From positions 24,754,727 to 24,818,726 of the forward strand of contig OY987245.1 of NCBI GenBank assembly GCA_963920765.1: a DNA stretch of 64,000 nt, read 5' to 3'. The notes under the pieces were generated by a model that saw nothing but the letters and a program-made list of their open reading frames with translations, had not been told where the DNA came from and searched no databases. This document shows, in pieces, positions 49,201-59,740 of this stretch. A program made the translations under genes and the position numbers. The DNA is from Ulota crispa. Lineage: Eukaryota; Streptophyta; Bryopsida; Orthotrichales; Orthotrichaceae. Every line of letters begins with the position of its first letter. The stretch's first letter is position 1.

Positions 49201-52200
49201 TGTCAGATTACCAGGCTCAGCACCTGACTTTGAGATCCAACATTTTACGGCAGCTACAGCTCCAACATCCATCAAGACGACTACACATGAGTCTTGTTTA
49301 TCTCTTGATATTCCTGTGCTTGGAGAAGAGTTGGATTCTCAAAATCCTCAGAAAAGTTGGGAGGTGTGTTTCGATGAGCCTTCATGCTTTGGCTGTCAGT
49401 TGTACTTGCGGAAATACGTGTCTTGTATGTAGAATTCCTATTCAGTCATCAGTTTCATGTTTAAGTGGTGTTTCTTTAGTTGTAATTGCCGTCATCATTT
49501 AAAAAAATCAAATTCCTTACCAGTTGCTTGGTGAGAATGATTATGTCAGAGTTATGTTAATATTTGATGGCGCTGGTTGTTCAGGTAACTAGTTGTCGTC
49601 TTATGTGTTGTTATTCATCTATTTGACAGGAGCAACAGGCTTTTACATTGCGTCAGGATCTTCGTTTGACGTTTCCAGAGGCCTTTGAAAACTACCATGC
49701 AAACATGACATCCTGGTGTTTAAATCATGAGTATGATCCAATAAGGGGCAGGCAGAGTCAGAGGCTGAAATCATTTTGGAAGAACAACCCTTTGGAGGAG
49801 GAAACCCATTGGGTACCTCTAAACGAGCATCATCCACAAACAATGAGTTCTGGAAACGATTACGACTCTCCTCAAGATCGAAACGGAGACCCTTATCCTC
49901 CGTTGATGGGTTGTGTTGCATACGATAAGAACGATCCATCTTGTTTCTCTCCTGCTATTATCACTAAAACTGTGCGGACACATTATCCGGATATGGCCGA
50001 TCTTGCTGAGGACGATGACAAGTCTATTCTTCCTATAGCTGAAGTTTTGTGGAAACCTTCACCGAGAAAGCCTTCGGCGTTTGAGGACTCTGGAAAAAAA
50101 AAACCAAAAATGTTATTACTGACAACCAAGCCTGAGTCGTGGAGCTTTAGGTCTGAGGATGATCATCCTCGGCCAGAGAGTGGATCCGTTTCTCATAGCA
50201 TGGTTTTCGAAGACCAGCCTTGTTCGCAAGCGAATGAATCTCTCTCTATTGATGAGGTAGAATTGGCCTTCCTCTTTGATAATGAATCGTCTTTACGTAT
50301 CTTTTCCTTGGTCTCTGGATGCCCTACTATTGCTCTATTTTGGCACATTGATGAATTGATAGTGTATCTGCGGAGCTAGCATATAACACTGGTACTGTCC
50401 GAACTTGTTTCTAAGTAGGTGTCAGCTTCTAATCTTCTAAGATACTTATTATGCAGCAAAGGACGAAATACCGGATTGGCGTTTTAAAGGTTCGTGAGCA
50501 GCGACGGCAAGGTATTCTGGAGAAGAATTTTGAAAATGTGAAGGCGTTAGACTCCCCTCAGACGCCCAGCATCTCATTGGTAGCTCGCTTCGAAACCTCG
50601 TCAGTCTCTTTTATATATATATATGTATGTAGTGGGGGAAATTTCTGATTGTACGTCTACATGGCATCTTGGAAACACGTGAAAGTTCAAGGCTATGTTA
50701 TAGTTGAAATTTAAATTCTTTTTATCACAGCAACTGCCGATTTGTGACGGTTCTGAGAAACAACTCTGGTCCGTATCCCTCTTCTGGCAGGCTAAACTTG
50801 GCGGATATCTTTCTCCATCACATCGGTTACCACTAGGCACAGGAGCACAAATTGAGAACGAGTACGGATTAGAAGAGAGTGTTGAGACAAAAAATATTTA
50901 TGATCACGCTACATCAATCAAGTCTCCTAATGAGCTTTCAGAAGAAATGGTGCAATGCATGATCTGCATATATGGCCATCTTGCTGACTCAGTCAGCACA
51001 ACAAAAGAGTCCTTGCCTTCGGAAAGTATCGGATCTCCTACTTCACCATTCACAACGATGACGAATTCACCTACCTCTTTCTTTGAATCATCTCTACTAT
51101 CAGTTGGCCGAAGTCCTCTTGTAGATCTTCGTAGTAAGGATGTGTTGGGAAATGATGCCTCTTCGGACCCCTTCAAATCAAGGGGAAAGCTTCCTTGGGC
51201 AGACATAGGCCCTTATGCCAATGTGCTGGAGGTTTCGTGGCTTTCTGTGGATAAAGATCAGCTTGAACTCGCGGCACAAGCTTTGCGGAGTTTTAAGTGA
51301 GTTACAATCAATTACACTTAATTTCTGAAAGTTTTACCTTGCTTTGTTGGTTCGACGATTGTATACTGTCTTCTTCGTTCAATTACATTCTTTACGGATT
51401 TCTATTATGCGACAAGTAATAGAAATCAATGGGATATTCATTCGTTTGAGAATAATAGAATCTGAACTTGCAGGATAATGGTGGAGCAGCTATCAAGAGT
51501 GGATCCTTCAAGTTTAAAACATGAAGAAAAGCTGGCGTTCTGGATTAACCTCTACAACGCCATTCTGATGCATGTAAGTCTGACTTTGGCACGATCAGAG
51601 ACTTTCAAAATAGCTTGCAAAAGCTAGATTAATGAAGCTGGCATTTTCCTTTTGTATGTTTGTTCGGGTGTAGTAAGTTGCCGTTGTGCACTCGCATCTT
51701 CGTTCTACTCCTAGATATGCAGTTTTTGACAGTTGATCTGAACAAAGAGTTTACCATTGCAGGCATATCTGGCATATGGCATTCCAAGGAGTGACCTTAA
51801 GTTCTTCTCCTTGCTTCAAAAGGTAAATTTAATCTGTCTTCCCTCTGTGTAATTTTCAGTAACCTGTTTAAATACTGCAAAGGATATCCTATTTGTACTT
51901 GATATATGAGGTCCTTCAAAGTCGCTGTGTCTTGATATAAGTTTAGCTGGGCTTCTTATCCCTGTGTGCAGGCCGCATATACTGTAGGAGGTTACTCGTT
52001 CAACGCTGCTACGATAGAGTTCTGTCTTCTCAGGTCGAAGTCCACGGCACATCGACCTCAACTTGTAAGCACTGCTGCATATTTCCGCTACGTATAACTC
52101 TGCTTCGGTATGTCTGATCTTAGTTTCTGGGATTTTTATTGTGAGCAATCAATTTGGGTCTTATATAACTGCAGTATGGAATACCTAACTGGAGAGAACA

Positions 52201-53251
52201 ATAGTTTAACATCTTCAATGATCCAGAATCTCTTGACATCCCTGCATAAGAACAAGCTTGCCGAGGACCAAAGCAAATTTGGAATCGACCACCCCGAGGC
52301 GCTTGTCAGCTTCGGATTGTGCAGCGGCACTCGATCATCACCCATGGTATGTATGATATCCCGTGGTGAATGAACATGTCGAAGTGCAACCTTTCTGGTT
52401 TCCTGTGTTCCGCAAATTTATGTATCCCCTATTGAATGGTTGTGCTCTTGTACATATTTTCAGATGTCTTATCCAGAGGAAGCTTATCCTTCTGTATTGT
52501 GTCTAATTCTCGTTGAACTAATTTCTAGGCTCAGGCCGTGGGGCGTTCCGGCAATTAGAACTTTCTTCATAGAATGTTATTATTTCCTCTTCCGATACCC
52601 TCGGAGGAAATAGCAAGGAAAATAGTGGCTATGGCTATGGCTATGTCGATAACCAGTCAAACACTAACCAAATTTTTATGTATTTTTAGTTTATGTTTGA
52701 ATCCTAGAAGGCTTCTCTATCGAATTTTGAGTCTAATTTACACAAAATGAATGGTGTTTTCAGTGGAAAAAACTAGATCATGCTTTCACGGGGTAGCTGC
52801 CAAAACGTCTGTGACGCTTTCAACCAAAAGCCAGAAACTATTGTCATTTGTTGCTATTACCGTTGATGAGTTTCAAATTCAGGGCCTTGCAATTCTTGTT
52901 TATTCTGAAGTTTTTGGCTACTGGCAGGTTCGCGTCTACACACCTAAACATGTGAAGTCACAGCTCAAAGATGCACTTTGTGATTACGCAAGGGCCGCAG
53001 TAGGAATCTCAACAAAGGGCAGGCTCTTAGTTCCCAAGCTGCTATATTCATATGCCCGTGAGTTCGTGGAAGATGTGGACCTCTTGAATTGGGTATGCAA
53101 CCTCCTTCCAAGCAATCAAGTAGCTGTTGTCATGGAGTGCAGTCAACAACGGAAGCATCGTATTCTCGGATCAAGAAACTTCAACACTTTACCAAATGAC
53201 GTCTCCTTCCGGTACCTGCTTCCTGAGAGTCGCTCAAAGATGATATTGTGA
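46220..53251 (+). CDS. MIP1 leucine-zipper and DUF547 domain protein
   Basis: Plant protein with an N-terminal coiled coil (ternary-complex-factor MIP1 zipper) and a C-terminal DUF547 domain; the molecular role of this family is unclear. Secure exons: 48551-48625, 48730-48846, 48980-49363, 49630-50256, 50457-50579, 50731-51296, 51474-51573, 51763-51822, 51972-52064, 52227-52346 and 52928-53251. The zipper reads LSELEEEVLLLHKRLAEELE and AQELLANITLLEVEVLKLEE. DUF547 starts near LAFWINLYNAILMH and includes SFGLCSGTRSSP, VRVYTPKHVKSQL and VSFRYLLPESR before the TGA. A linker includes the family's NELSEEMVQCMICIYGHLAD. For the 5' end I prefer exons 46220-46399 and 47240-47305, which join in phase to 48551 and give ~944 residues. 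The alternative is a start at ATG 47286 with exon 48235-48334 included. Confidence 0.88.
48235..48334 (+). other. Candidate alternative or poison exon of the DUF547 gene
   Basis: 100 bp between TTTGTCACGTAG and GTGGGT. In one frame it reads SNLNPGRKKLTGRKLLSSK and enters the next exon in phase, but this needs two bases from upstream, as offered if translation starts at ATG 47286. In the frame set by the upstream exon 46220-46399 it gives an early stop. It is either a normal exon of a shorter N-terminus or a cassette that lowers expression. Confidence 0.4.
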
Positions 53252-54379
53252 TACAACGTGTCTCAAGTAAGTAGTATCACTTGGAAGTTGAGAGCACTTT
53301 CTTTTCAATTTCGCTTTGTGCTCCTGAGCTTCCACTATATAAGATGATAGTTGTACTGTGTGTAGCAGAGTGCTTTCAGCATTTCCTCTGAAAGACAATC
53401 GATTTTTTTCAGATCCATCGTAGAGGATTCTCGTCGTTGGTTACGCCATGGGGTGTAGAAATTAGTTCCAAGATTATCAAGAGACTGCTTAGAGTCATTT
53501 GTAGCATGTGTTTGAGTGCCTGTTGCCTAATCTGTGATGGAGCACACCCTGTATCTTTGAGGCCTCCACTCCACGTGATAATGCGTAGAAAGAGTAAATT
53601 GCAGACAAATAGAAGCTGAAAGGGAATTCCCTCTTGAACCCCACATTTGGGGTTGTTGTATAACAGGTGGCATTTTCCACCTAACACTCACAACTGAAGC
53701 AGATGGGTCATCAATGTATGCTGCCATTGTTGTATTTGACTTTTTTGAATAGCAAATAAGTTAGGCACCTATGTTGACAAATGAAGCAATTCAGATTGTA
53801 AGCAGATATCAAGTTTTCAACTTTATTGAAGCTTTCTTGCAAAACAGAATAAAAGTATTGAAGTCAACTACCTGAATCTTGATTGTAGAGTTTTGTTGAA
53901 AATCTCCATTTGATTTAAAGGTTTATGAAGCAAAAATGGTGAACTTGCAAGTGCTGAGATCTTCAAATCATTTACATATGGAGTCTAAAGCATACTAAGT
54001 GTGTTTTTGTTTATGTTGGAAAGGGTTTGAGGGAATGTGTATTTCCATCTTGAAAATGGAGGATTGCCCAACCTCAGTATTTTTTTTGTGAAACTGGTCT
54101 TTTAAATTTATGCAACAATCACAAGTTCACAACCTCTTCAATAGAGATTGGGTTGATTTGTTTGGCACCTTTTTCAAAGTAAGAAACTAATCATTGTTTT
54201 TGAGAGTGGTTGAACTTACTCCACCAAGTAATGTTCAAGGGCAAATGTCCACTTGAAACACCTTCTATGCCAAAATAATGAATAAATACCTTCCAAATTT
54301 AGTTGTGAAATACAAAAAGAATACACAAATATCTAGTGTTTGCTAATGGAATAAATATTGTGAAATCAACCTACACAAC
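53252..54379. other. 3' flank and AT-rich spacer
   Basis: The 3' UTR of the DUF547 gene probably occupies the first few hundred bases. After that the sequence is AT-rich, with no recognised gene or repeat until the Tourist-like MITE at 54383. Confidence 0.5.
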
Positions 54380-54382
54380 TAA

Positions 54383-54505
54383 GGGTATGTTCACACTTGA
54401 TGTTAGGAGGGGTATTAGCATAATGAATGAAATCTAAAGATGTGAACAAATGCATCTAATTTTTCTTTGCTACTACCACTCTTAACACCAAGTGTGAACA
54501 TACCC
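54383..54505. mobile_element. Short Tourist-like MITE, 123 bp
   Basis: The ends GGGTATGTTCACACTTGATG and the inverse of GGGTATGTTCACACTTGGTG (one mismatch in 20) are flanked by TAA at 54380-54382 and 54506-54508. It is an internally shortened relative of the element at 39688-40057; the 5' interior (AGGGG..TTAGCA.AATGAATG) also matches. Confidence 0.8.
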
Positions 54506-54508
54506 TAA

Positions 54509-55159
54509 GTTGGTTAAAGCAAACCTACAGCAAAAATATAAGATCCAAAAAATCATGAAAGCCTAACCAAACAAGAATATAGGTGTAAAACAAGCAAAGA
54601 TGCTTGTTGACTGATGTCCCTCAACAATCACAACATTCAAACTATTGAGCAAATCTCTAGGAAAAAATCAGTACCCTTTTTTGGTTTCAACACTTAACAT
54701 TCTGAGTTCCAACTTGCAAAAGAGCAATAGATATGAAAAGCTTGTAGCAAACACAAACTAGGATGTGGTTGCTAAAGCAAGAAATTAGGGCTTCACAAAA
54801 CTTCTTCATTGCTCAATGATTCAATTTGCAGAGAACTTGGGAGGTTGTTCTTGGAGGGTAACCTAGAAGAAAGAGGATTTGAAGCTAACCCTACAAACTA
54901 CAAAGCCCCCTAACTAGTGTTTGGGAGAAATTTGAGCTTTATTGGCAGAAATTTGGCATCTCTTGGTTTCAACCAAAATTTCACTAGTGCGTGTTGGTAA
55001 ATTTTTCATAGATTTTTTATATTTCTATTGTAATCTACTATATTAGGATTTTTTGAAAAAATTGACGGGTTTTCTAGCTAATAATTTCAAGTTTCAACTG
55101 GCTTTCCTGCAATTTCAATTGGTTGATAATACGCTACCAATGGTTTTCCCTGAACGTTG
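54509..55159. other. AT-rich spacer
   Basis: No gene or element recognised. Short open frames only. Confidence 0.5.
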
Positions 55160-55310
55160 CCCCTAACTCCATATTAAGTAAATTAGGAAAAGTTGCAATT
55201 TTGGGATTTTTGATATTTTTTATTTTTTATTAGTGCATTTAGTGAATCTTCTTCAAAAAATATAAAATCCAAAAGCCCCAAAATTGCCAATTTACTTAAT
55301 ACGGTAAGGC
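55160..55310. mobile_element. MITE with CCATATTAAGTAAATTAGG termini
   Basis: Inverted ends CCATATTAAGTAAATTAGG and the inverse of CCGTATTAAGTAAATTGGC, with further pairing of AATTTTGGG and CCCCAAAATT. It is about 140 bp and is a diverged relative of the element at 11913-12169. No clear target duplication remains. Confidence 0.65.
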
Positions 55311-55568
55311 CTATCCTTGTGACTAGTTGGTACTACTAACTAACTACGCAAGCTATTTCATTTATTGTGCTTTGCATTAATTATGTAACTTTATACTGAT
55401 TTAAGAAACAAGCAAATTTTCAAGACGTGTTAATAATTTACTTCAGTTAATTCAATAGGTCAAGGAGATTTTACTATCACATAATTTGACAAGAGCGTGG
55501 AAAAGATGTTACATCACTAAGGCTATACCACCAAGTTGCTATTTAAGATGTGGTGTTGCCTTGTAACA

Positions 55569-55620
55569 CAATGTATATATTATTCAAAAATGTACAATGT
55601 ATATATTATTCAAAAATGTA
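55569..55620. repeat. Perfect tandem duplication of 26 bp
   Basis: Two identical adjacent copies of a 26-base unit beginning CAATGTATATATTATTC, at 55569-55594 and 55595-55620. Its perfection suggests a recent duplication. Confidence 0.85.
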
Positions 55621-55766
55621 GTTGAAATTGCGCTAATACAACCAAGCATATGATTAATAATAAATAGAAGAAAGGCAATTATAGCATGAATAAAAGTGAA
55701 CCATATATGAATATGAAAGGATAAAGGGGGGTTCTTTAGATGGAAAAGACTACACAAAGTTGAATT

Positions 55767-55830
55767 TTATATATATATATATATATATAGATATATAAAT
55801 ATAGAGAGAGAGTAAGAGAGAGAGAGGGAT
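55767..55830. repeat. AT and GA microsatellite
   Basis: An (AT)n run of about 11 units at 55767-55789 is followed by ATAGAGAGAGAGTAAGAGAG-type purine repeats. The number of units is likely to vary between individuals. Confidence 0.8.
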
Positions 55831-55882
55831 TGAAGGTATATATAGGCATGTGTGTATTTGTGTCTACATATAAATGTATATA

Positions 55883-56300
55883 GGGAATTGCTAACGCAAC
55901 ACTCTAAATTGCTAACAATACACCTCTTGTGAGCATGAAATGTGATTTTTAATGCTGATTTTTTTATTTGGATCAAAATATTTGTTTCACCTTTAACATT
56001 CTAAGGCTATATTTGTTTTAAAAAGGTGTGCTTAAATTTGAAACAAAAAATACAGGACTTTTGAGTTACTTAAAGCAAAAATAAATCAAAAATAGTATTG
56101 GTGCAATAACGTTTCAACAAAAATTTGTATTTGTCATGTTTTCTTTCATGGAGGTGTGAATGTTGTAATTGAATGGATGATGAACCACTTGAACAAATAA
56201 AAAATAGCACTAAATTGTAAAACTTCATGCTCACATGGGGTGCTCCGTTAGCAATTTGGGGTGTCATGTTAGCAATTTAGGTGTCCCATTAGCAATTCCC
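55883..56300. mobile_element. MITE with GGGAATTGCTAA termini
   Basis: 418 bp. The left end GGGAATTGCTAAC and the right end ATTAGCAATTCCC are inverse, and TATATA flanks both sides. The GTTAGCAATTT motif is repeated two or three times at each end, a subterminal-repeat pattern as in hAT elements. A truncated relative lies at 58700-58880. Non-coding. Confidence 0.7.
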
Positions 56301-56934
56301 TATATATATAGTTACATAGGCACATTGGGAACTTAGGCAAACTATAAGACTTGCTATGTTTTAGCTTGTGTGTGCACTAGGGTGTTTTTCAACAAATCCT
56401 AAACTTTCTCCATGAAGTTCCATCATCCATATTTTTGGACTCTAAATATGGCCGTCCAAAAAATGCGGTTTTAAATTTTTAGGAACAATATATGAAATGT
56501 TTGGTTGGGATTGCATAAGAATTATAAAACCATGATGCAAGACAATAAAGTGCTAATTATACATTCTATATTATGCAGAGAGGTTCTATGAATGGCAAAA
56601 TGAGTAGTTATGTGTAATTGTGTATCATGGTTACAACTTGCAAGGTACTATACTTGTTTATTTGCTATGATTGCTATGACAATTGCAAAGGCTTTTTTGA
56701 AGATATGTTAGTATTCTTTGAAACATCTTACTTTAAGTTAATATCAAGTTTGAATATGTTTGCAAATTGCTTTCATTTATTTTCTTAGTATGAATGTGAA
56801 CACCATAGTGTAAAATTTGAGATTTACCACAATTAGTGTAAAATTTCAACAAGTCATGTAAATTGCCATGATTTGAACCAAGCATGGGAAGTGAAGGTTA
56901 TAGTGTACAAGGGTTGATGCTATTTATTCCAAAT
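56301..56934. other. AT-rich spacer
   Basis: No gene recognised. A (TA)n flank of the preceding MITE is followed by AT-rich unique sequence. Confidence 0.5.
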
Positions 56935-57387
56935 CACTAGAAGAAAAAAGTGTCCTACAGAATTGGTTTACATCAACTCCAAATGTCCTAAAACAACTAT
57001 ACAATGTCTCAATTATAGTCATTTAGGACATTTTTAGTTGTTTAAAGTAGCAACACCCATAACCATCATTGTACCCATAACCATCACCTCTAAGATCTTG
57101 GGAAATTTGTGAAAGTGAATAGATGTAATTACAAGGATTTACTACATGTGAACATGAAACTTTTGTGTTGGTATTAGGTGCAAATTCAATCAGCTCTTTA
57201 AAAATTCATTCTCACAATATCCAAATAATACATTCAAAAGTGCAAACTTATCATTTTTCTCTTGCTAATAGGATTTAATAATTTGCTAGATGTTTATTAT
57301 TAATCCTCATGTTCAAAACCTATAATTTGATAGTTATGGGTGTTGCTACCTCAGGACCAATTGTTTATTGCAAGTTTTCTTCTAGTG
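56935..57387. mobile_element. CACTA-like non-autonomous element, 453 bp
   Basis: It begins CACTAGAAGAAAA and ends TTTTCTTCTAGTG, with a 3-bp target duplication AAT at 56932-56934 and 57388-57390. CACTA ends plus a 3-bp duplication are the defining features of En/Spm-type elements. An inner inverted pair, GTAGCAACACCCATAAC and GTTATGGGTGTTGCTAC, lies at about 57045-57065 and 57333-57352. No transposase. Confidence 0.8.
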
Positions 57388-57390
57388 AAT

Positions 57391-58699
57391 GATACTATTC
57401 TAAGGGATTATAATTATTAATTTTAAATGACTATGTGATAGCAAGTTCAAGGAACTCCATAACCATTAAATTTGTAATTTTGTAATATTTTTGGTTTAAG
57501 TTGATAAACTTAAACCAACCATTAGGGTACAACTTGGGAATCTGATTTTCCCAGTTTAATGAATATGGTGTTAAGGGTAGAATTATGGTTTTTATTTGAT
57601 TTCCTAGGTTTTACTACAAAGCTACTTTAGTTAGTATGAGATGTTAAATAGCGCAAGAATCCTTCACATTAATTTGGGTAATATTTGCCTAAATAAAACA
57701 AAAATATGGACATGCCTTTTGTCCTTTTTTTCTAAGTAGAGTCTTGACTACAATCTTTTCCTTGGTATAATTTGTTATGTCAAAAAACACCATGTTTTTT
57801 GCAATTACTCAATTAAACCTTACAAGTTGAAATCTTACAATGTTTCAATCTTAATAAGGAAATTACTTGGGTGGATCACTCTTTGTATGTTAGGTACCCC
57901 ACGTGCGGTGAGGGGGTAATTTATAGGGGGCTATTTAGTTCCTTGGGCCAAATAAAAGGGTCTCTATAATTATATAATTGGGTCAAATGACCAATTTTAG
58001 GGCACTCTTTAGTTACTTATAAGGGCTAAGCAATTGTTTTTCTTAGGCTATCTTCTTTATAATTGAAAATTTTGAATTGTTAAGTAATTTGACAATTTAG
58101 GCGTAGGGTTTAGGGTATGAATGCACTATGCTTTCATAAGTAATTTCAAGACAAAGATCAAATCCTTCATGGAATAAACAATGCAAATAGAAATGCTTCT
58201 TCACTCCAAAAATTTAAGAGTAAATCATTTAAGAGTCAAAGCATGTGAATGAACTCCATTTACATGTATGTATTAAAAAACCCTATTGCGCACAAGCCAA
58301 ATGAAACAAGCTGAAACTTGGAAGGCTGGAACGTGCACCCTAACACCAAGCAACAAAACCCTGATCCAAAAGTGAAGTAGACCTAACCATTCATCTACAT
58401 TTGTTGCCCTCATTTTTCATCACCCAACACCTGGCACCATCATTGGAACATTGGATAACCTATACCCACCATAAATATAGTAGGACCATAGGATACCCCA
58501 CTATACTTGCCCCTAAATTACTTGTAAAAAAAAGTAATAGGGTATGTTTAAAACCTACCTATATTACTTATACTCAATTTTTCCATTTGAATGATCCCTT
58601 TTTTAGTTGTAAATTTTTTATACTTATTACCTCAAAAGAATAAACCCCTCTCTATATTATGCCGCATGTCAAATCTAAAATGCGTTAAGTTATTCACCC
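57391..58699. other. AT-rich intergenic DNA
   Basis: No gene recognised. A decayed end similar to the CACCATATTAGG MITE lies at about 57550-57580 (TTTTCCCAGTTTAATGAATA), and a TAGGGTTTAGGG telo-box-like motif lies at about 58104-58115. Confidence 0.45.
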
Positions 58700-58880
58700 G
58701 GGGAAATTATTATTGCGACACCCTAAAATTGCTAACAAACACCCCTTGCAAGCATAACATTTGATTTTTAATGTTGATTTTTCTATTTGAATAAAAAATA
58801 CTTGTTTCACCTTTATCATTCTAAGGTTGTATGCTTGTACTAAAAAAAGTGTGTTTAAATTTGAAACTAAAAATATTAAG
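58700..58880. mobile_element. Truncated copy of the GGGAATTGCTAA MITE
   Basis: It follows the left half of the element at 55883-56300: GACACCCTAAAATTGCTAACA, the TGATTTTTAATG.TGATTTTT phrase and TTGTTTCACCTTTA. The right half is absent. Diverged and incomplete. Confidence 0.6.
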
Positions 58881-58983
58881 CTTTATGTCGCACTTTTTAT
58901 AATTGGAATTGCACCTTGGAGGTGGAACTAGACCTGGAGTTCACTTCAATTGCGACTTGAGAACTTGGGAAATTGGGACTAAC

Positions 58984-59155
58984 TTAACCGCTAAGTGCCC
59001 AAGGGGCCAAAATATGGCCTCTTAGTTTTGAAAATTTTCTTGTTTGACCATTATAATCTTTTCAATGGTACGGTGAAAAGACATGTCCTTTTCCTTGGAG
59101 CTCCCGGCTTATGTTTACTACCAATTGGTACGGTCAATTGTGGATCCTTTTAGGT
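58984..59155. mobile_element. Possible decayed TTAA-family element
   Basis: The left end TTAACCGCTAAGTGCCC resembles the end of the copy at 15194 (TTAACCTCTAAGCGCCC). A right end near GGATCCTTTTAGGTGA is much less convincing. No coding. Confidence 0.35.
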
Positions 59156-59740
59156 GATAGTTTGATTGGAATGAGTTCCAAAGGGTTTAGATTTGAATGA
59201 ACTTGTGAAGAATTCCAATGCTTGACCTCAGGAACTTTGTTTCCTTGTGTGGAGGACAATCCGTTCGCCATGCCAGTTTCAAATTTCAATGCCAGGGCGA
59301 CTCCATGCATAACGGACGTACAACAAGGGACTACGGAAAGACAGAAGTGGACACGTGGCATGAAGGCAGCACTCCAGCTGGACCTCAAGGCCTGCAGAAT
59401 CTGCACTGGCCAAATGGCCAGCTGGGTCTGCTCCCGAGTTGTCGGAACGCTCCCCCGTCCCAAGCGAGCGAGGGAGCGAGGGAGAGAGCGGAGCCGATTC
59501 ACGCACGCACGCGCCATTTGCAGGCTAGGGTCATGCGATCGCCTGCCGTGACTGACTACAGTTCCGTGGTGGGGGTGGAGTGGCTAAGCTGAACATGATG
59601 CTCCCATGGTCCAGCATTGCCTCTCTCCTCGCCTTCGTGCCTGCGCGCAGGGCGCTAGCCTTCGCGCTCCAATCGCTCCCTCCGACTCTTCCCTCTTGAC
59701 CCGAGTCGGCCTTGCCTAGGAGCTCCAGCAGCCGCCCTCC
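59156..59740 (+). promoter_or_regulatory. GC-rich promoter and leader of the acetolactate synthase gene
   Basis: GC-rich block with purine runs (GCGAGGGAGCGAGGGAGAGA) and a GCACGCACGCGCC stretch at about 59462-59516. It lies directly before the start codon of the downstream gene. No TATA box is obvious. Open frames on both strands here overlap and match nothing, so they are not called. Confidence 0.45.
59595..59699 (+). other. Upstream open frame, 34 codons, before the acetolactate synthase start
   Basis: Starts ATGATG, reads MMLPWSSIASLLAFVPARR and ends in TGA, in a different frame from the main start 42 bases further on. Its composition (Ser, Leu, Ala, Arg, no acidic residues) is like an organelle-targeting peptide, but it is not connected to the main frame as the sequence stands. 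It may act as a translation-damping upstream frame. Confidence 0.35.
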
